From Marinifilaceae bacterium (GTDB taxonomy: Bacteria; Bacteroidota; Bacteroidia; Bacteroidales; Marinifilaceae): DNA of 64,000 bases. Below are positions 15,917 to 24,526 of the stretch, piece after piece. Under the pieces are notes generated by a model that searched no databases, was not told the DNA's origin, and was given only the letters and a program-made list of their open reading frames with translations. Both the position numbers and the translations under genes were made by a program. Where the stretch lies: positions 1-64,000 of the forward strand of contig JAGBFU010000054.1 in the NCBI GenBank assembly GCA_017936285.1. Reading direction: 5' to 3'. Each line of letters begins with the position of its first letter. Position 1 is the first letter of the stretch.

Positions 15917-17965
15917 TTATTTTCTAAAATGGTACAATATACCATCTTTTGATTCAATCATGTATTTTCTTCTATTGCTATTGTAGTGAATTTCGAATAC
16001 GCTTCCGGCTCTCTTAGCAGAAACAAAATCAATTAATTGATTAAAAACAATGGTTGCTTTACCATCTTTTAGTAAAATTATGGTACAGGTTTCTAAATTA
16101 TCACGAGAGGGGATTCTACTTCTTAAAAATATTAGGCGAGAATCCTTTGATGGTTGTCCTTGAAAGAACATATAATCACTTGCCAAAGTAGTCGTTTTAA
16201 CTCCATGGATATGGGTCGGCGATGTAATTGTAGTTAAAACGTTATTCTTGTCATCCAGAATATCGACTTTCTGCACAATATTAAGTGAATCCTTTGTCAG
16301 AGTACACCCCATTATTACATATGAATGATTATCAAAATTGATGGTGTCAATATAGACTAATAATGGATTTTTATACAGAGTTTCCTGGGCCGGACTCCAT
16401 GAGAATGAATCTATAAATTTTGAGTTTGTGTGTAGTGAATTCTTGTCAAATATATAGATGGGTTCTACATAATCTCTTCTGCCTGCTCCAATATCGGTCA
16501 ATACCTCTTTTGCTTTCTGGTGGTTTAGTTTTGCAGCCTCCTTCAATAGGGTAACAGCCATCTCTTTGTCGTGTTGTACCCCCTTTGCATAGTAGTAGCA
16601 GTGTCCTAACAGGTACATAGCATCGGGATTGTTTTTGTGCGATGCTAACTGTAAATATCTGACAGCCTTTTTGTAGTCTTGCTCTACACCATATCCTTTG
16701 AGATATGCAAATCCTGCATTATATTGAGCTTCAGTATTACCCTGGTCTGCAGCTTTAATCCACCACTTGATAGCCTGGACTGTGTCCTTTGTAATCTGTG
16801 CCATTTTTACTTGAGAATCAATGTTGCCGCTCTCAGCAATCTTCTTTGTTGCCCAGTTTACAAGTTCATCTCTATTTGAGCAATTCTCCCATAACTCATT
16901 TTTATATCTGTCATCGTATGGTTGATAATACTTGTAATTCAGAGTTCTTCCTGAATTACTATATATGTTCAAGTAGTTAAAGTTATAGCCATAAGTGATA
17001 TTGGCATATAGCTCATTATCAATGATAAAGGCCCCATCTGTATCTCTGTATTGGCATATATGCATTATAAAGTGCTCTTGTCTTGGGCTTGGAAGTCTAT
17101 CATAAAATAGAACCAAGCTTTCAATCTTTGCTAAGCAGAGTAACACTACATTGTCGCAATATTTAATATCGCTAATCATATAAATAGCAGGTTCCTCAAT
17201 AAATTTACGACTAATAAACGCATTTTCGAATTTCAATCCGAATCTATTCATATCCGAGCCATCGATTATGGGGCGATTGTACAATAAATCGGTTTTTATC
17301 AGGGCCCCATTAAAGAGGGTGGGGAATATGCAACGTAATGAGTCCATTAGAATTTGCGATCTTTTGTACTCCTCAGGAAAGTACCTCTTGGCAATGGAAT
17401 CGCATCTTAGAGAGTCAATAACACTATTATTGTATGAAGAGGTATAGTTTAATGTTTTGTATAAATCAGTGGTTCCTGCCTTGTATATCTCTTCATAGTA
17501 TATGTCGTCAATCATCTCTCCGTCATTTTCATAGGCATCTTCCTTATAGTAGTAACTAAGGGGTCTATATCCTTTACATTTGCTCTTCAGATACGTCAAC
17601 TCCTCCTCAAAATATTCAGGATACGCATAGGTTATCGGTTTTACATCGACACGTCTTAGTTCCCAAAACTTCGGAGATAACTTTTTGGTTTTATAATAAT
17701 TTGTGAATGCAGAGGAGTCTATTGGAATATATATCTTTCGGGTTTTCCAATTCTCTTCACACCACTTATCACCGGTGTCATTGTATTTTATAACTGTTAT
17801 ATAACCGGGTAATTCATTTTTAAATTCAGGGCGAGATTCCCTGTCAACAATATATTTGGTTTTAATGTTGTTTGTAGAGGAGGATTTTTCTGTTTGTGCA
17901 TGCAGACTAAAATTGCCTATCAGCAATCCTAAAAATATCAAAATTGTTATTGCCGGTTGTCTCAT
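15917..17965 (-). CDS. Exported Sel1-repeat protein
   Basis: A 682-aa protein with a signal peptide (about 1-23, ending SLHA). The N-terminal about 370 residues are unrecognised. Then come at least two clear Sel1-like repeats: AIKWWIKAADQGNTEAQYNA, then LKGYGVEQDYKKAVRYLQLA and AKGVQHDKEMAVTLLKEAAK (about 395-490). A C-terminal domain of about 150 residues also survives as a remnant at 13636-13999. Sel1 repeats are alpha-solenoid protein-protein scaffolds. First gene of an operon with the 15169-15900 gene; a TAACTTTG box lies upstream (17994-18001). Role unknown. Confidence 0.75.
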   Translation of the reverse strand: MRQPAITILIFLGLLIGNFSLHAQTEKSSSTNNIKTKYIVDRESRPEFKNELPGYITVIKYNDTGDKWCEENWKTRKIYIPIDSSAFTNYYKTKKLSPKFWELRRVDVKPITYAYPEYFEEELTYLKSKCKGYRPLSYYYKEDAYENDGEMIDDIYYEEIYKAGTTDLYKTLNYTSSYNNSVIDSLRCDSIAKRYFPEEYKRSQILMDSLRCIFPTLFNGALIKTDLLYNRPIIDGSDMNRFGLKFENAFISRKFIEEPAIYMISDIKYCDNVVLLCLAKIESLVLFYDRLPSPRQEHFIMHICQYRDTDGAFIIDNELYANITYGYNFNYLNIYSNSGRTLNYKYYQPYDDRYKNELWENCSNRDELVNWATKKIAESGNIDSQVKMAQITKDTVQAIKWWIKAADQGNTEAQYNAGFAYLKGYGVEQDYKKAVRYLQLASHKNNPDAMYLLGHCYYYAKGVQHDKEMAVTLLKEAAKLNHQKAKEVLTDIGAGRRDYVEPIYIFDKNSLHTNSKFIDSFSWSPAQETLYKNPLLVYIDTINFDNHSYVIMGCTLTKDSLNIVQKVDILDDKNNVLTTITSPTHIHGVKTTTLASDYMFFQGQPSKDSRLIFLRSRIPSRDNLETCTIILLKDGKATIVFNQLIDFVSAKRAGSVFEIHYNSNRRKYMIESKDGILYHFRK

Positions 17966-17993
17966 ATTGTTGTGTATTTGTAAGTGATTTTCG

Positions 17994-18001
17994 CAAAGTT
18001 A
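17994..18001 (-). promoter_or_regulatory. -7 box upstream of the Sel1-repeat gene
   Basis: TAACTTTG on the minus strand, 29 bp upstream of the ATG. No matching TTTG at -33 is seen, so it is a partial promoter match. Confidence 0.45.
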
Positions 18002-18023
18002 AAAAAAACAGACATTTAGCACT

Positions 18024-19004
18024 TTACTTAACAAAAATTTTTTCCAACTCGGGGTATTCGCCGGGGAGGTGGGTGGTTAGAAGTTTGGCAATAGATGCTG
18101 AGCCGGGTTTGATTGAGTTAATGAAGTGCTGCTTCTTTTCATGTAAGCCTCGTAAACCGAATGCTCCCATTGCCTGCAGTAATCTCACAAGTGCTATGTG
18201 GTGGTAACTTTTTACAAAGTCATCAACCATTTTGGGGTGTATGGCTTGCAGCTCGCTTATGTAGTGATTAAGTAACTCTTGGTGTTGAGTTTCGGGGATT
18301 TCGGCAATGGCATCGTAGAGAAGCGAGGCTACATCGTAGCCCAATGGGCCTTTGCGGCCACCCTGATAATCAATAAAAATTACCTCCTCGTCCTTAACCA
18401 TAATGTTTCTGCTTTGGAAATCGCGGAACATAAAGGTGTTGGCCGGTTGCGATTCTATAATCGAGCATAGTTTTTCCAAATCGTTCTCTAACAAATCTTC
18501 GTCAGTGGGAATGGCTGCTAATCTAAGATAGCAGTATTTAAAGTAGTTTAAATCCCACATTATGCAACGTTTGTCAAATGATGGGCGAGGAAGCGCATTG
18601 CTATAGTCCAGTTCGTCTCCTGCAAACTGCATTTTCAACAGCTCGCTAAGTGCCTTTTTGTATAGTGAAATTGTGTGTTCTGACAATTCACGCTTATGGC
18701 GCTCTGCGGTCAATATATCTAATAGCATATAACTGCCTAAATCCTCTTGGATGTATGCGCTGTTGTCTGCAGCACAACACAAGATTTCAGGAACTGCAAC
18801 TCCTCTTGCTTTGAAGTATTTTGAATATTCAATGAAGAGTTTGTTTTCGCGCAGATCAGCATTGATGGTTCCAATGTAGCTCTTCTCTTCGTTGAAAATG
18901 CGCCAATATTCACGAGCCGAGCCCGATGCCGGCAACTTCTCCATTTTGGTTGGCTCTGCTCCGAAGAATTCTCTATATAGTTGTGTTAAGATTGTGCTGT
19001 TCAT
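18024..19004 (-). CDS. APH-fold phosphotransferase, AmgK-like sugar kinase
   Basis: A 326-aa aminoglycoside-phosphotransferase-fold kinase. The phosphate-loop region SGSAREYWRI (about 27-36) and the active-site segment FMFRDFQSRNIMV followed by VIFIDYQGG (about 197-220) resemble AmgK, the anomeric kinase for N-acetylmuramate and N-acetylglucosamine in peptidoglycan recycling. The catalytic Asp and Asn are present; the His that starts the classical HxDxxxxN motif is replaced. The nucleotidyltransferase (MurU) that usually completes the pathway is not adjacent. Cell-wall sugar recycling is the likely role; antibiotic resistance is not indicated. Confidence 0.72.
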   Translation of the reverse strand: MNSTILTQLYREFFGAEPTKMEKLPASGSAREYWRIFNEEKSYIGTINADLRENKLFIEYSKYFKARGVAVPEILCCAADNSAYIQEDLGSYMLLDILTAERHKRELSEHTISLYKKALSELLKMQFAGDELDYSNALPRPSFDKRCIMWDLNYFKYCYLRLAAIPTDEDLLENDLEKLCSIIESQPANTFMFRDFQSRNIMVKDEEVIFIDYQGGRKGPLGYDVASLLYDAIAEIPETQHQELLNHYISELQAIHPKMVDDFVKSYHHIALVRLLQAMGAFGLRGLHEKKQHFINSIKPGSASIAKLLTTHLPGEYPELEKIFVK

Positions 19005-19034
19005 TATACATTATTTAATTTATCTTCATTATGT

Positions 19035-19087
19035 GCTCAATGCAGAAAGCATTTTAGAGCTAAATCTGCTCAATGCAGAAAGCATTT
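19035..19087. repeat. Tandem 20-bp repeats with hairpins in the kinase leader
   Basis: An identical 20-mer (GCTCAATGCAGAAAGCATTT) occurs at 19035-19054 and 19068-19087 with a 33-bp period. Each contains the hairpin AATGC-AGAAA-GCATT. Both lie between the predicted promoter (19095-19126) and the ATG of the AmgK-like gene, that is, in its 5' leader. Confidence 0.8.
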
Positions 19088-19094
19088 GCGTGTT

Positions 19095-19126
19095 CAAAGT
19101 TAAATAGTAACCATTGTTTTTACAAG
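19095..19126 (-). promoter_or_regulatory. Promoter of the AmgK-like kinase gene
   Basis: CTTG (19123-19126), 20 bp, TAACTTTG (19095-19102) on the minus strand. It overlaps the last codons of the upstream histidine-kinase gene, so the kinase gene can be started independently of the two-component operon. Confidence 0.6.
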
Positions 19127-20373
19127 GTTATGGTGAATTTTGTGCCGTGAGTCTCTTCATCGGTTGACGAGGTTACCCCTATCTGACCGTTGTGTAACAG
19201 GATAATCTGCTTGCATAGGCTCAATCCAATTCCGCTGCCACTCTCTTTTGTTGTGAAGAATGGGACAAATATTCTATCCTGAACCTCGGGCAGAATGCCG
19301 GGGCCATTATCGCTGATAGAGATTCGTGTATGCGAGTTTGGTATTTTGTGTATCTTCACTTTAATCTTTGGATTCTCGGTTTCGCTACATGCCTCAATGG
19401 CATTTTTAATCAGATTGATTAGTACCTGTTCAATCAATGTGCGATCAATGTGTAGTTTATGCTCTTCCGGGTGAACGTCATACTCAATGTAGGGCAGATT
19501 GAAGAGGTGGTTGATATCTGAGATAAGTTCTGCAGCTGAAACCTCGCCTAAAACAGGGGTAGGAATCTTGGTTAGCTTTCTGTAGTTTTCAACAAAGTTT
19601 AGCAATCCCTGCCCGCGACGGTTGATTGTGGAGATAGCCTGTTTGGTCATATCTGCATCCACCTCGCCGGTAAGAAGGGTGTCCGAGATAGAGATAATCG
19701 GGGTTAGCGAGTTCATGATTTCGTGTGTCAGTACACGGGTAAGTTTCTGCCACGATTCGAACTCGTTCATGTCAAGCAGGCTGCCAATCTCTTTAAGACT
19801 GATCATGGTGATTGCACTATTGCCCGAATTGAATTGTGTTTTTGAGACATTCAGACGGCGTATCTGGCCATGTCTGTTTATGGTGATTATTGGCGAGTTG
19901 ATCTGCTCAATAATCTCTTGTTGCAGGGTTGCTCTGCTGCCAAGAAGTTTTGTTGCAGCCTGATTGCACCACTCTATCTGCCACTCGTTGTTGCAAACTA
20001 ATACCGCAATATCTGCCTTGTCTAAAAGTTGGGCATAATAGCTCTGTAGGATTGCATCGGAGCGGTGTTGCTCGTTGATGTTTTTTATACACTCTTGCAA
20101 CTCTTTGTTGAGCATTTCAAGGGTAGTATCGCTGTATTTCGATGATATATGGAGCGAGGTTTCACGATTCTTGAGAGCCAGAATTACCGAGTGCATAGCC
20201 TCCCATTGTTGGCGTTGAACTCTGTATAGATTCATTGCGAACAGAATGTCTGCCAATATGATTATAGCCATGGTAAACCATAGTTCGCTAATAGTGCACA
20301 GGGCTGCCATTGCTGAGCAGATTACTATGGCAAGAACGTGCAGGGCGACGATTAATTGATATTTTATCTTCAT
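19120..20373 (-). CDS. NtrB-type sensor histidine kinase
   Basis: A 417-aa kinase. The ATG at 20373 overlaps the response-regulator stop by 4 bp (ATGA); the open frame extends upstream but lies inside the regulator gene. Two hydrophobic segments near 7-25 and 27-48 anchor it with almost no periplasmic loop. Next come a coiled stretch, a PAS-like domain (IAVLVCNNEWQIEWCNQAAT), the DHp domain with His in RVLTHEIMNSLTPI, and the ATPase domain with NLIKNAIEACS and SGIGLSLCKQI. The missing loop suggests that it senses within the membrane or cytoplasm. Cognate partner of the sigma-54 activator encoded upstream. Confidence 0.92.
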   Translation of the reverse strand: MKIKYQLIVALHVLAIVICSAMAALCTISELWFTMAIIILADILFAMNLYRVQRQQWEAMHSVILALKNRETSLHISSKYSDTTLEMLNKELQECIKNINEQHRSDAILQSYYAQLLDKADIAVLVCNNEWQIEWCNQAATKLLGSRATLQQEIIEQINSPIITINRHGQIRRLNVSKTQFNSGNSAITMISLKEIGSLLDMNEFESWQKLTRVLTHEIMNSLTPIISISDTLLTGEVDADMTKQAISTINRRGQGLLNFVENYRKLTKIPTPVLGEVSAAELISDINHLFNLPYIEYDVHPEEHKLHIDRTLIEQVLINLIKNAIEACSETENPKIKVKIHKIPNSHTRISISDNGPGILPEVQDRIFVPFFTTKESGSGIGLSLCKQIILLHNGQIGVTSSTDEETHGTKFTITL

Positions 20374-21743
20374 AGCTCGTATTTCTCCATTTTTCTGTAC
20401 AGGGCAAATCGGGTAATTCCTAACTCTGTGGCTGCTTTTGAGACGTTGCCCGAACAACGAATCAGCGCTTCGCTTATTGCCTGCTTCTCAATCTCAGCCA
20501 GGGTTTTAGGCTGACTTTGTGTATGCTTTTTAGGGGCGCTTTGTACGGTATTTAAGCTGAAGTGCTCCGGTTTCAGGGTGCCTGAGTCGCACAGAATAAT
20601 AGCTCGCTCAATTGCGTGTTGCAACTCTCGTACGTTTCCCGGCCAGCCGTACTGCATAAGTCTGTTGCCGGCCTCGCTGTTAATGTTGGCAATCTTTTTG
20701 TTGTACTTCTTGGCATATCGCTCCATAAAGTGATTTGCCAGAAGTAAAATGTCTTCGCCTCGTTCACGCAGGGGCGGCAGATGAATCTCTATGGTGTTGA
20801 TTCTGTATAGCAAATCCTGTCTGAATTTCTCCTCGTTCACCATATTGAATATGTCTGCATTTGTTGCACATATCAACCTTATATCGATGGGGATGGATTG
20901 GGTGCTGCCCAATCGGTTGATTACCCGCTTCTCAAGGGCAGTGAGCAGTTTTGCCTGCATTGGGAGAGTCAGGTTGCCAATCTCGTCCAAAAACAGAGTT
21001 CCTTTGTTGGCAATCTCCATTCTTCCTGCCTTTGCTTTTCGTGCATCGGTAAATGCTCCCTTCTCATATCCGAATAGTTCGCTCTCGAAGAGCTGTTCGG
21101 GAATTGCTCCCAAGTCGATGGGGATAAATGGATTTTCTGCTCTGGGCGAGGTTTCATATATCATTCTTGCTACCAGATCTTTGCCGGTGCCATTCTCACC
21201 CAAAATCAGAATGTTTGCATCGGTTTGACTTACCTTCCCGATAGTGGAGAATACCTGTTGCATGACAGGGGAGTTGCCTATTATCAAGGTTGAGGCAGGG
21301 GTAGGCGAGCTTATGGCTTGTACCTGCTCTTTTAAGCGTGCATTCTCGGATTTTGTCCTTTTCAGCTCATTTGCCGAGTGCAGGGTGGCAAGAAGTTTCT
21401 CTCTGTCCCAGGGTTTTGCAATGAAGTCGGTGGCTCCATGTCTGATGGCATTGACCGCTTTGTCGGTGTCGGCATACGCAGTCATACAGATAACAACGGC
21501 ATTTTTGTCAATCTCTAATATTCTCTCTAATGTGTCGAAACCCTCTTGACCGCTGATTGCATCCTTGCTGAAGTTCATATCGAGCATAATAATGTCGGGT
21601 TTGAATTCGTGCATGAATTGCTCAATTTTCTGGGGCGAGGTTGCAAATTTGATACTCTCGGACATGGGCTTTAGCAACATGTTCAGTGCAAAGAGAATAT
21701 CTTTGTTGTCATCGATTATTAATATTGTGCCGAAGTTCTTCAT
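20370..21743 (-). CDS. NtrC-family sigma-54-dependent response regulator
   Basis: A 457-aa activator with three domains: receiver (phospho-acceptor D55 in DIIMLDMNFS), AAA+ ATPase (Walker A GENGTGKD 182-189, sigma-54 contact loop GAFTDA 229-234, then FLDEIG and the arginine-finger segment LPPLRERGEDI), and a Fis-type HTH at about 425-457 (CSGNVSKAATELGITRFALY). GAFTDA in place of GAFTGA is a common variant. It is divergent from the exporter operon at 22220, which has a sigma-54 promoter and tandem palindromes. A TAACTTTG box at 22028 may drive the regulator itself. Confidence 0.94.
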   Translation of the reverse strand: MKNFGTILIIDDNKDILFALNMLLKPMSESIKFATSPQKIEQFMHEFKPDIIMLDMNFSKDAISGQEGFDTLERILEIDKNAVVICMTAYADTDKAVNAIRHGATDFIAKPWDREKLLATLHSANELKRTKSENARLKEQVQAISSPTPASTLIIGNSPVMQQVFSTIGKVSQTDANILILGENGTGKDLVARMIYETSPRAENPFIPIDLGAIPEQLFESELFGYEKGAFTDARKAKAGRMEIANKGTLFLDEIGNLTLPMQAKLLTALEKRVINRLGSTQSIPIDIRLICATNADIFNMVNEEKFRQDLLYRINTIEIHLPPLRERGEDILLLANHFMERYAKKYNKKIANINSEAGNRLMQYGWPGNVRELQHAIERAIILCDSGTLKPEHFSLNTVQSAPKKHTQSQPKTLAEIEKQAISEALIRCSGNVSKAATELGITRFALYRKMEKYEL

Positions 21744-21769
21744 AGTATCTATTCCATTGTATGTTTTTT

Positions 21770-22019
21770 GTCATTGGTTCGTAGAGCTATTCGCCTCGTC
21801 TCATTCGCTACCCCGCTAACTCCTCCTTTTTAGTCGCTTTGCGCCTAACAGTCGTCAAACACACGCGGGCGCTTTACGCTCATTCGTAACTTGCTCATTT
21901 AACGCTCTACTCCAAAAATGACATAAAAACATACAATTCCATTGAGTTAAAATGTTTTGTCATTGGTTCGTAGAGCTATTCGCTTCGTCTCATTCGCTAC
22001 CCCGCTAACTCCTCCTTTT
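21770..22019. repeat. MITE-like intergenic repeat, one full and one partial copy
   Basis: A 61-bp sequence at 21770-21830 recurs at 21959-22019 with one mismatch. The first copy belongs to a 153-bp unit (21770-21922) with imperfect terminal inverted repeats: GTCATT, then GTAGAGC at the left end, and GCTCTAC, then AATGAC at the right end. The second copy is only the left part. There is no ORF. The unit lies between the activator gene and its likely -7 box (22028-22035), so it would be transcribed in that gene's 5' leader. Confidence 0.7.
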
Positions 22020-22027
22020 CAGGTTTT

Positions 22028-22035
22028 CAAAGTTA
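22028..22035 (-). promoter_or_regulatory. -7 box for the sigma-54 activator gene
   Basis: TAACTTTG on the minus strand, 285 bp from the activator ATG. No -33 TTTG is found. If used, the leader would contain the whole repeat element at 21770-22019. Confidence 0.4.
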
Positions 22036-22067
22036 AGTATTAATTTTGAGAAATACTATAGAAAACT

Positions 22068-22103
22068 GTGCGGTTTCGCACTAAATATTGTGCGGTTTCG
22101 CAC
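22068..22103. promoter_or_regulatory. Tandem palindromes, probable activator binding sites (UAS)
   Basis: The same 14-bp palindrome GTGCGGTTTCGCAC occurs at 22068-22081 and 22090-22103. The centres are 22 bp apart, about two helical turns, which puts both sites on one face of the DNA. They end about 57 bp upstream of the sigma-54 promoter. This is the classical layout of an NtrC-type enhancer, and the activator gene is adjacent. Confidence 0.75.
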
Positions 22104-22159
22104 GAGTTTTGTTAGTCTGTGAACGTGGTAAATATCGAGCAATCAATGAGTTGTATGAG

Positions 22160-22175
22160 TGGCACGCTTTTTGAA
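22160..22175 (+). promoter_or_regulatory. Sigma-54 (-24/-12) promoter of the exporter operon
   Basis: TGGCACG-N4-TTGAA matches the sigma-54 consensus TGGCACG-N4-TTGCW in all positions but the C of the -12 element. It lies 45 bp before the ATG at 22220 and downstream of two palindromic sites. rpoN is not in the window. Confidence 0.8.
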
Positions 22176-22219
22176 ATAGTGATTAGTGAATAGATGTGTA
22201 ACAGCTAAAAAATTTGAAA

Positions 22220-24526
22220 ATGATACTTCTACACTATTTTAAAGTTGCAATAAGAAACTTGCAAAAGAGTTGGGGGCATGTCCTGATTACTGCGTTGGGA
22301 CTTGCAGCTGGTTTGTTGCTATTTGCATGGGCCGCATATTTGTGGCATGATGATTTTATGCGATATAGAACCTATCCCACATTTGACCGATTGGTATATC
22401 CCACTGTTTATGAACCCGGTGGCGAATTGGATAATAACTATCAATCATATTTGAGAGACGACGTTATGAAAGGAGTGATTGCTCAATTGCCACAGGTAGA
22501 GGAGATAATGTTTGGTTATGGAAAAAGGCCGATTAATGTAGATGTAAATGGTAAGGAGTTGGTTTTGAATGCATTCTTCACATCTTCTAATTTTAATAAT
22601 CTGATGCCGGTGGAGTTTGTCGATGGGTCTATAGTGGATTTCCAGAGCAATTCCGATGCAATTCTTATAACCGAGAGTTGTGCCGAAAAACTTTTTGGTG
22701 GAGAAAGGGCAGTAGGTAAGTCGCTCTATGTGGCAAATATAGGTGGTTCACTTAAGGTAGATAAATATTTTAGCGTTGCCGGAGTTGTTTGTGATAAACA
22801 TTTGCCCAATACCGATGGAATGCCCCAAAGCTATGATATAATATTCGGGGATGGTCTTGAGGGTTCAGTATTTAAAGCGTATGCAGTAACCAGTATATTG
22901 TTGCTAAAATCGGCAGATATGCTTGAAACGGTAAATGATATATTGGCCAATACCGCTTTCGATGGCGTTAATGAAAGTGTGCGTTTGCGCCTTATTCCAA
23001 TAAAATATTTGACAAGTGCCGGAATCTCGCCCATAATGGTTACAATATATTGTGCTTTTAGTTTGGTATTTCTTATATCGCTTATCTATGCTTTAAGCTA
23101 TTTTATAGGAAACTTCATGTTGCGCAGTAAGGAGTTGCAACTTCGTAAGGTGCTGGGAGCCGGCAGAGAATCAAATGTAATGCTATGTTTTGTAGAGATG
23201 TTCATATACCTGCTTTTTGTAGCTCTCTTATCGATAGTTATGTGTGAATTACTGTTTAGCATAGATTTGGTTGAGGAGTTTATGCTTACAGATGGTATAA
23301 ATATTCGCGTTGATGATATTGTAAGAATGTTGGTAACCTTTGTGCCAATGCTTCTGATTTTGTTCTTTGTGGTTGCTTGTGTTGCTTCTGCGGTAACGAA
23401 ATTGAGAAGCCCTAAACATAGAGTTAAAAGTGTAATGTTGGCTTTCCATTTTACAATAACCTTGGCATTTTTGTTGCTATCGGGGTATATGTATATGGAT
23501 ATCCGTAACACTAAAAAGGGTTATTATCCATACATTTCCGATAAGGAGCTAAGCTCGATATGGTGCTATGCCCATGATAGAAACTATCTCACATTGGCAC
23601 AATTTGAGAAAATGATACATGATATTGAGGCCTCGCCTAAATATGAAACAGCATACGCACATAGCGATCATATATTCAACGAGAGTCTTGGGGCTTATTC
23701 ACTTGCACGCCATTATGTGTCAGTATCATATTTGAAAATGATGAAGATTCCGGGAGCGGAGAATCTGAACGATGGCGATGATTTCTGTTTTATTTCACAT
23801 AGTTTGCAAAATAGTATTGACTCGCTTGGATACTTGGATGTATCGGAGTTTCGGGGAGTGAGTCTGGGAACGTTGACCGATGTGCCTGTAAGCAGAGAGT
23901 TTTTCGAAAAGAGACACAGGGTGACAGGCTTGGTTGATAACAGAGACGCTTTTACTGGAAATATAGTCCTGCTACCATTGGGTGAAGTTGATAAAAATAT
24001 TTGTATATACTACATAAAGGTAAAAGATGGCTATAATGTGGATGATGAGTTTTACTATTTGGAGTCAGATTATAATAAGAAATTACCGGGAGTGCAGGGT
24101 AGAAATATGACGGCCTATAATTTGGTAGTGAGCGATAGCAATATTGTGTTGTTCAGTATGGCGATCATCTGTTTTGTGGTAATGTTAATGATTTCGGTTT
24201 CGGGAATAGTCAGCACAATTAGTGTCGATGTAAATCGCAGAGAGAAAGAGGTGGCAATTCGAAAGATAAATGGAGCCGGATTCAAACAGGTCTATTGGCT
24301 ATTTGGCCGATTATATTGCAGAATTTATGTAATAGCGGTGGTTGTAGTGCTGATAGCGTGGTTCTTTGTTACAAACACCATGCTTGCCGGCGAGGAGTTA
24401 AGTAGGAATCCTTTGCTATGGCTTGGAGTTGTGTTGCTTGCAGCTGTGGTTATTTTGATCTCAATTGTACCTCAGATATACAGAGTTGCACGAATTAACC
24501 CATCAGAAATGTTAAGGAGTGAATAA
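22220..24526 (+). CDS. MacB/FtsX-type ABC transporter permease (first copy)
   Basis: A 768-aa inner-membrane protein starting MILLHYFKVAIRNLQKSWGH, as FtsX/MacB permeases of Bacteroidota do. One N-terminal TM segment (about 18-38), a large periplasmic MacB-type core domain, three TM segments in the middle (about 275-400), another TM, a second periplasmic domain, and a C-terminal FtsX domain with RREKEVAIRKINGAGFKQVY and ARINPSEMLR. It has no ATPase domain; that is supplied by the 28052 gene. The stop and the next start share a base (TAATGG). Homologous to the permease at 25789-28023. Exported substrate unknown. Confidence 0.9.
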   Translation: MILLHYFKVAIRNLQKSWGHVLITALGLAAGLLLFAWAAYLWHDDFMRYRTYPTFDRLVYPTVYEPGGELDNNYQSYLRDDVMKGVIAQLPQVEEIMFGYGKRPINVDVNGKELVLNAFFTSSNFNNLMPVEFVDGSIVDFQSNSDAILITESCAEKLFGGERAVGKSLYVANIGGSLKVDKYFSVAGVVCDKHLPNTDGMPQSYDIIFGDGLEGSVFKAYAVTSILLLKSADMLETVNDILANTAFDGVNESVRLRLIPIKYLTSAGISPIMVTIYCAFSLVFLISLIYALSYFIGNFMLRSKELQLRKVLGAGRESNVMLCFVEMFIYLLFVALLSIVMCELLFSIDLVEEFMLTDGINIRVDDIVRMLVTFVPMLLILFFVVACVASAVTKLRSPKHRVKSVMLAFHFTITLAFLLLSGYMYMDIRNTKKGYYPYISDKELSSIWCYAHDRNYLTLAQFEKMIHDIEASPKYETAYAHSDHIFNESLGAYSLARHYVSVSYLKMMKIPGAENLNDGDDFCFISHSLQNSIDSLGYLDVSEFRGVSLGTLTDVPVSREFFEKRHRVTGLVDNRDAFTGNIVLLPLGEVDKNICIYYIKVKDGYNVDDEFYYLESDYNKKLPGVQGRNMTAYNLVVSDSNIVLFSMAIICFVVMLMISVSGIVSTISVDVNRREKEVAIRKINGAGFKQVYWLFGRLYCRIYVIAVVVVLIAWFFVTNTMLAGEELSRNPLLWLGVVLLAAVVILISIVPQIYRVARINPSEMLRSE

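Noticed and set aside
18024-19004. Aminoglycoside resistance gene
   Set aside because: The fold is shared with resistance kinases, but the sequence motifs fit the cell-wall-sugar kinase group better and the context is chromosomal housekeeping.
19035-22019. CRISPR array
   Set aside because: The repeats at 19035 and 21770 occur only twice each, have no regular spacers, and no cas genes are present.
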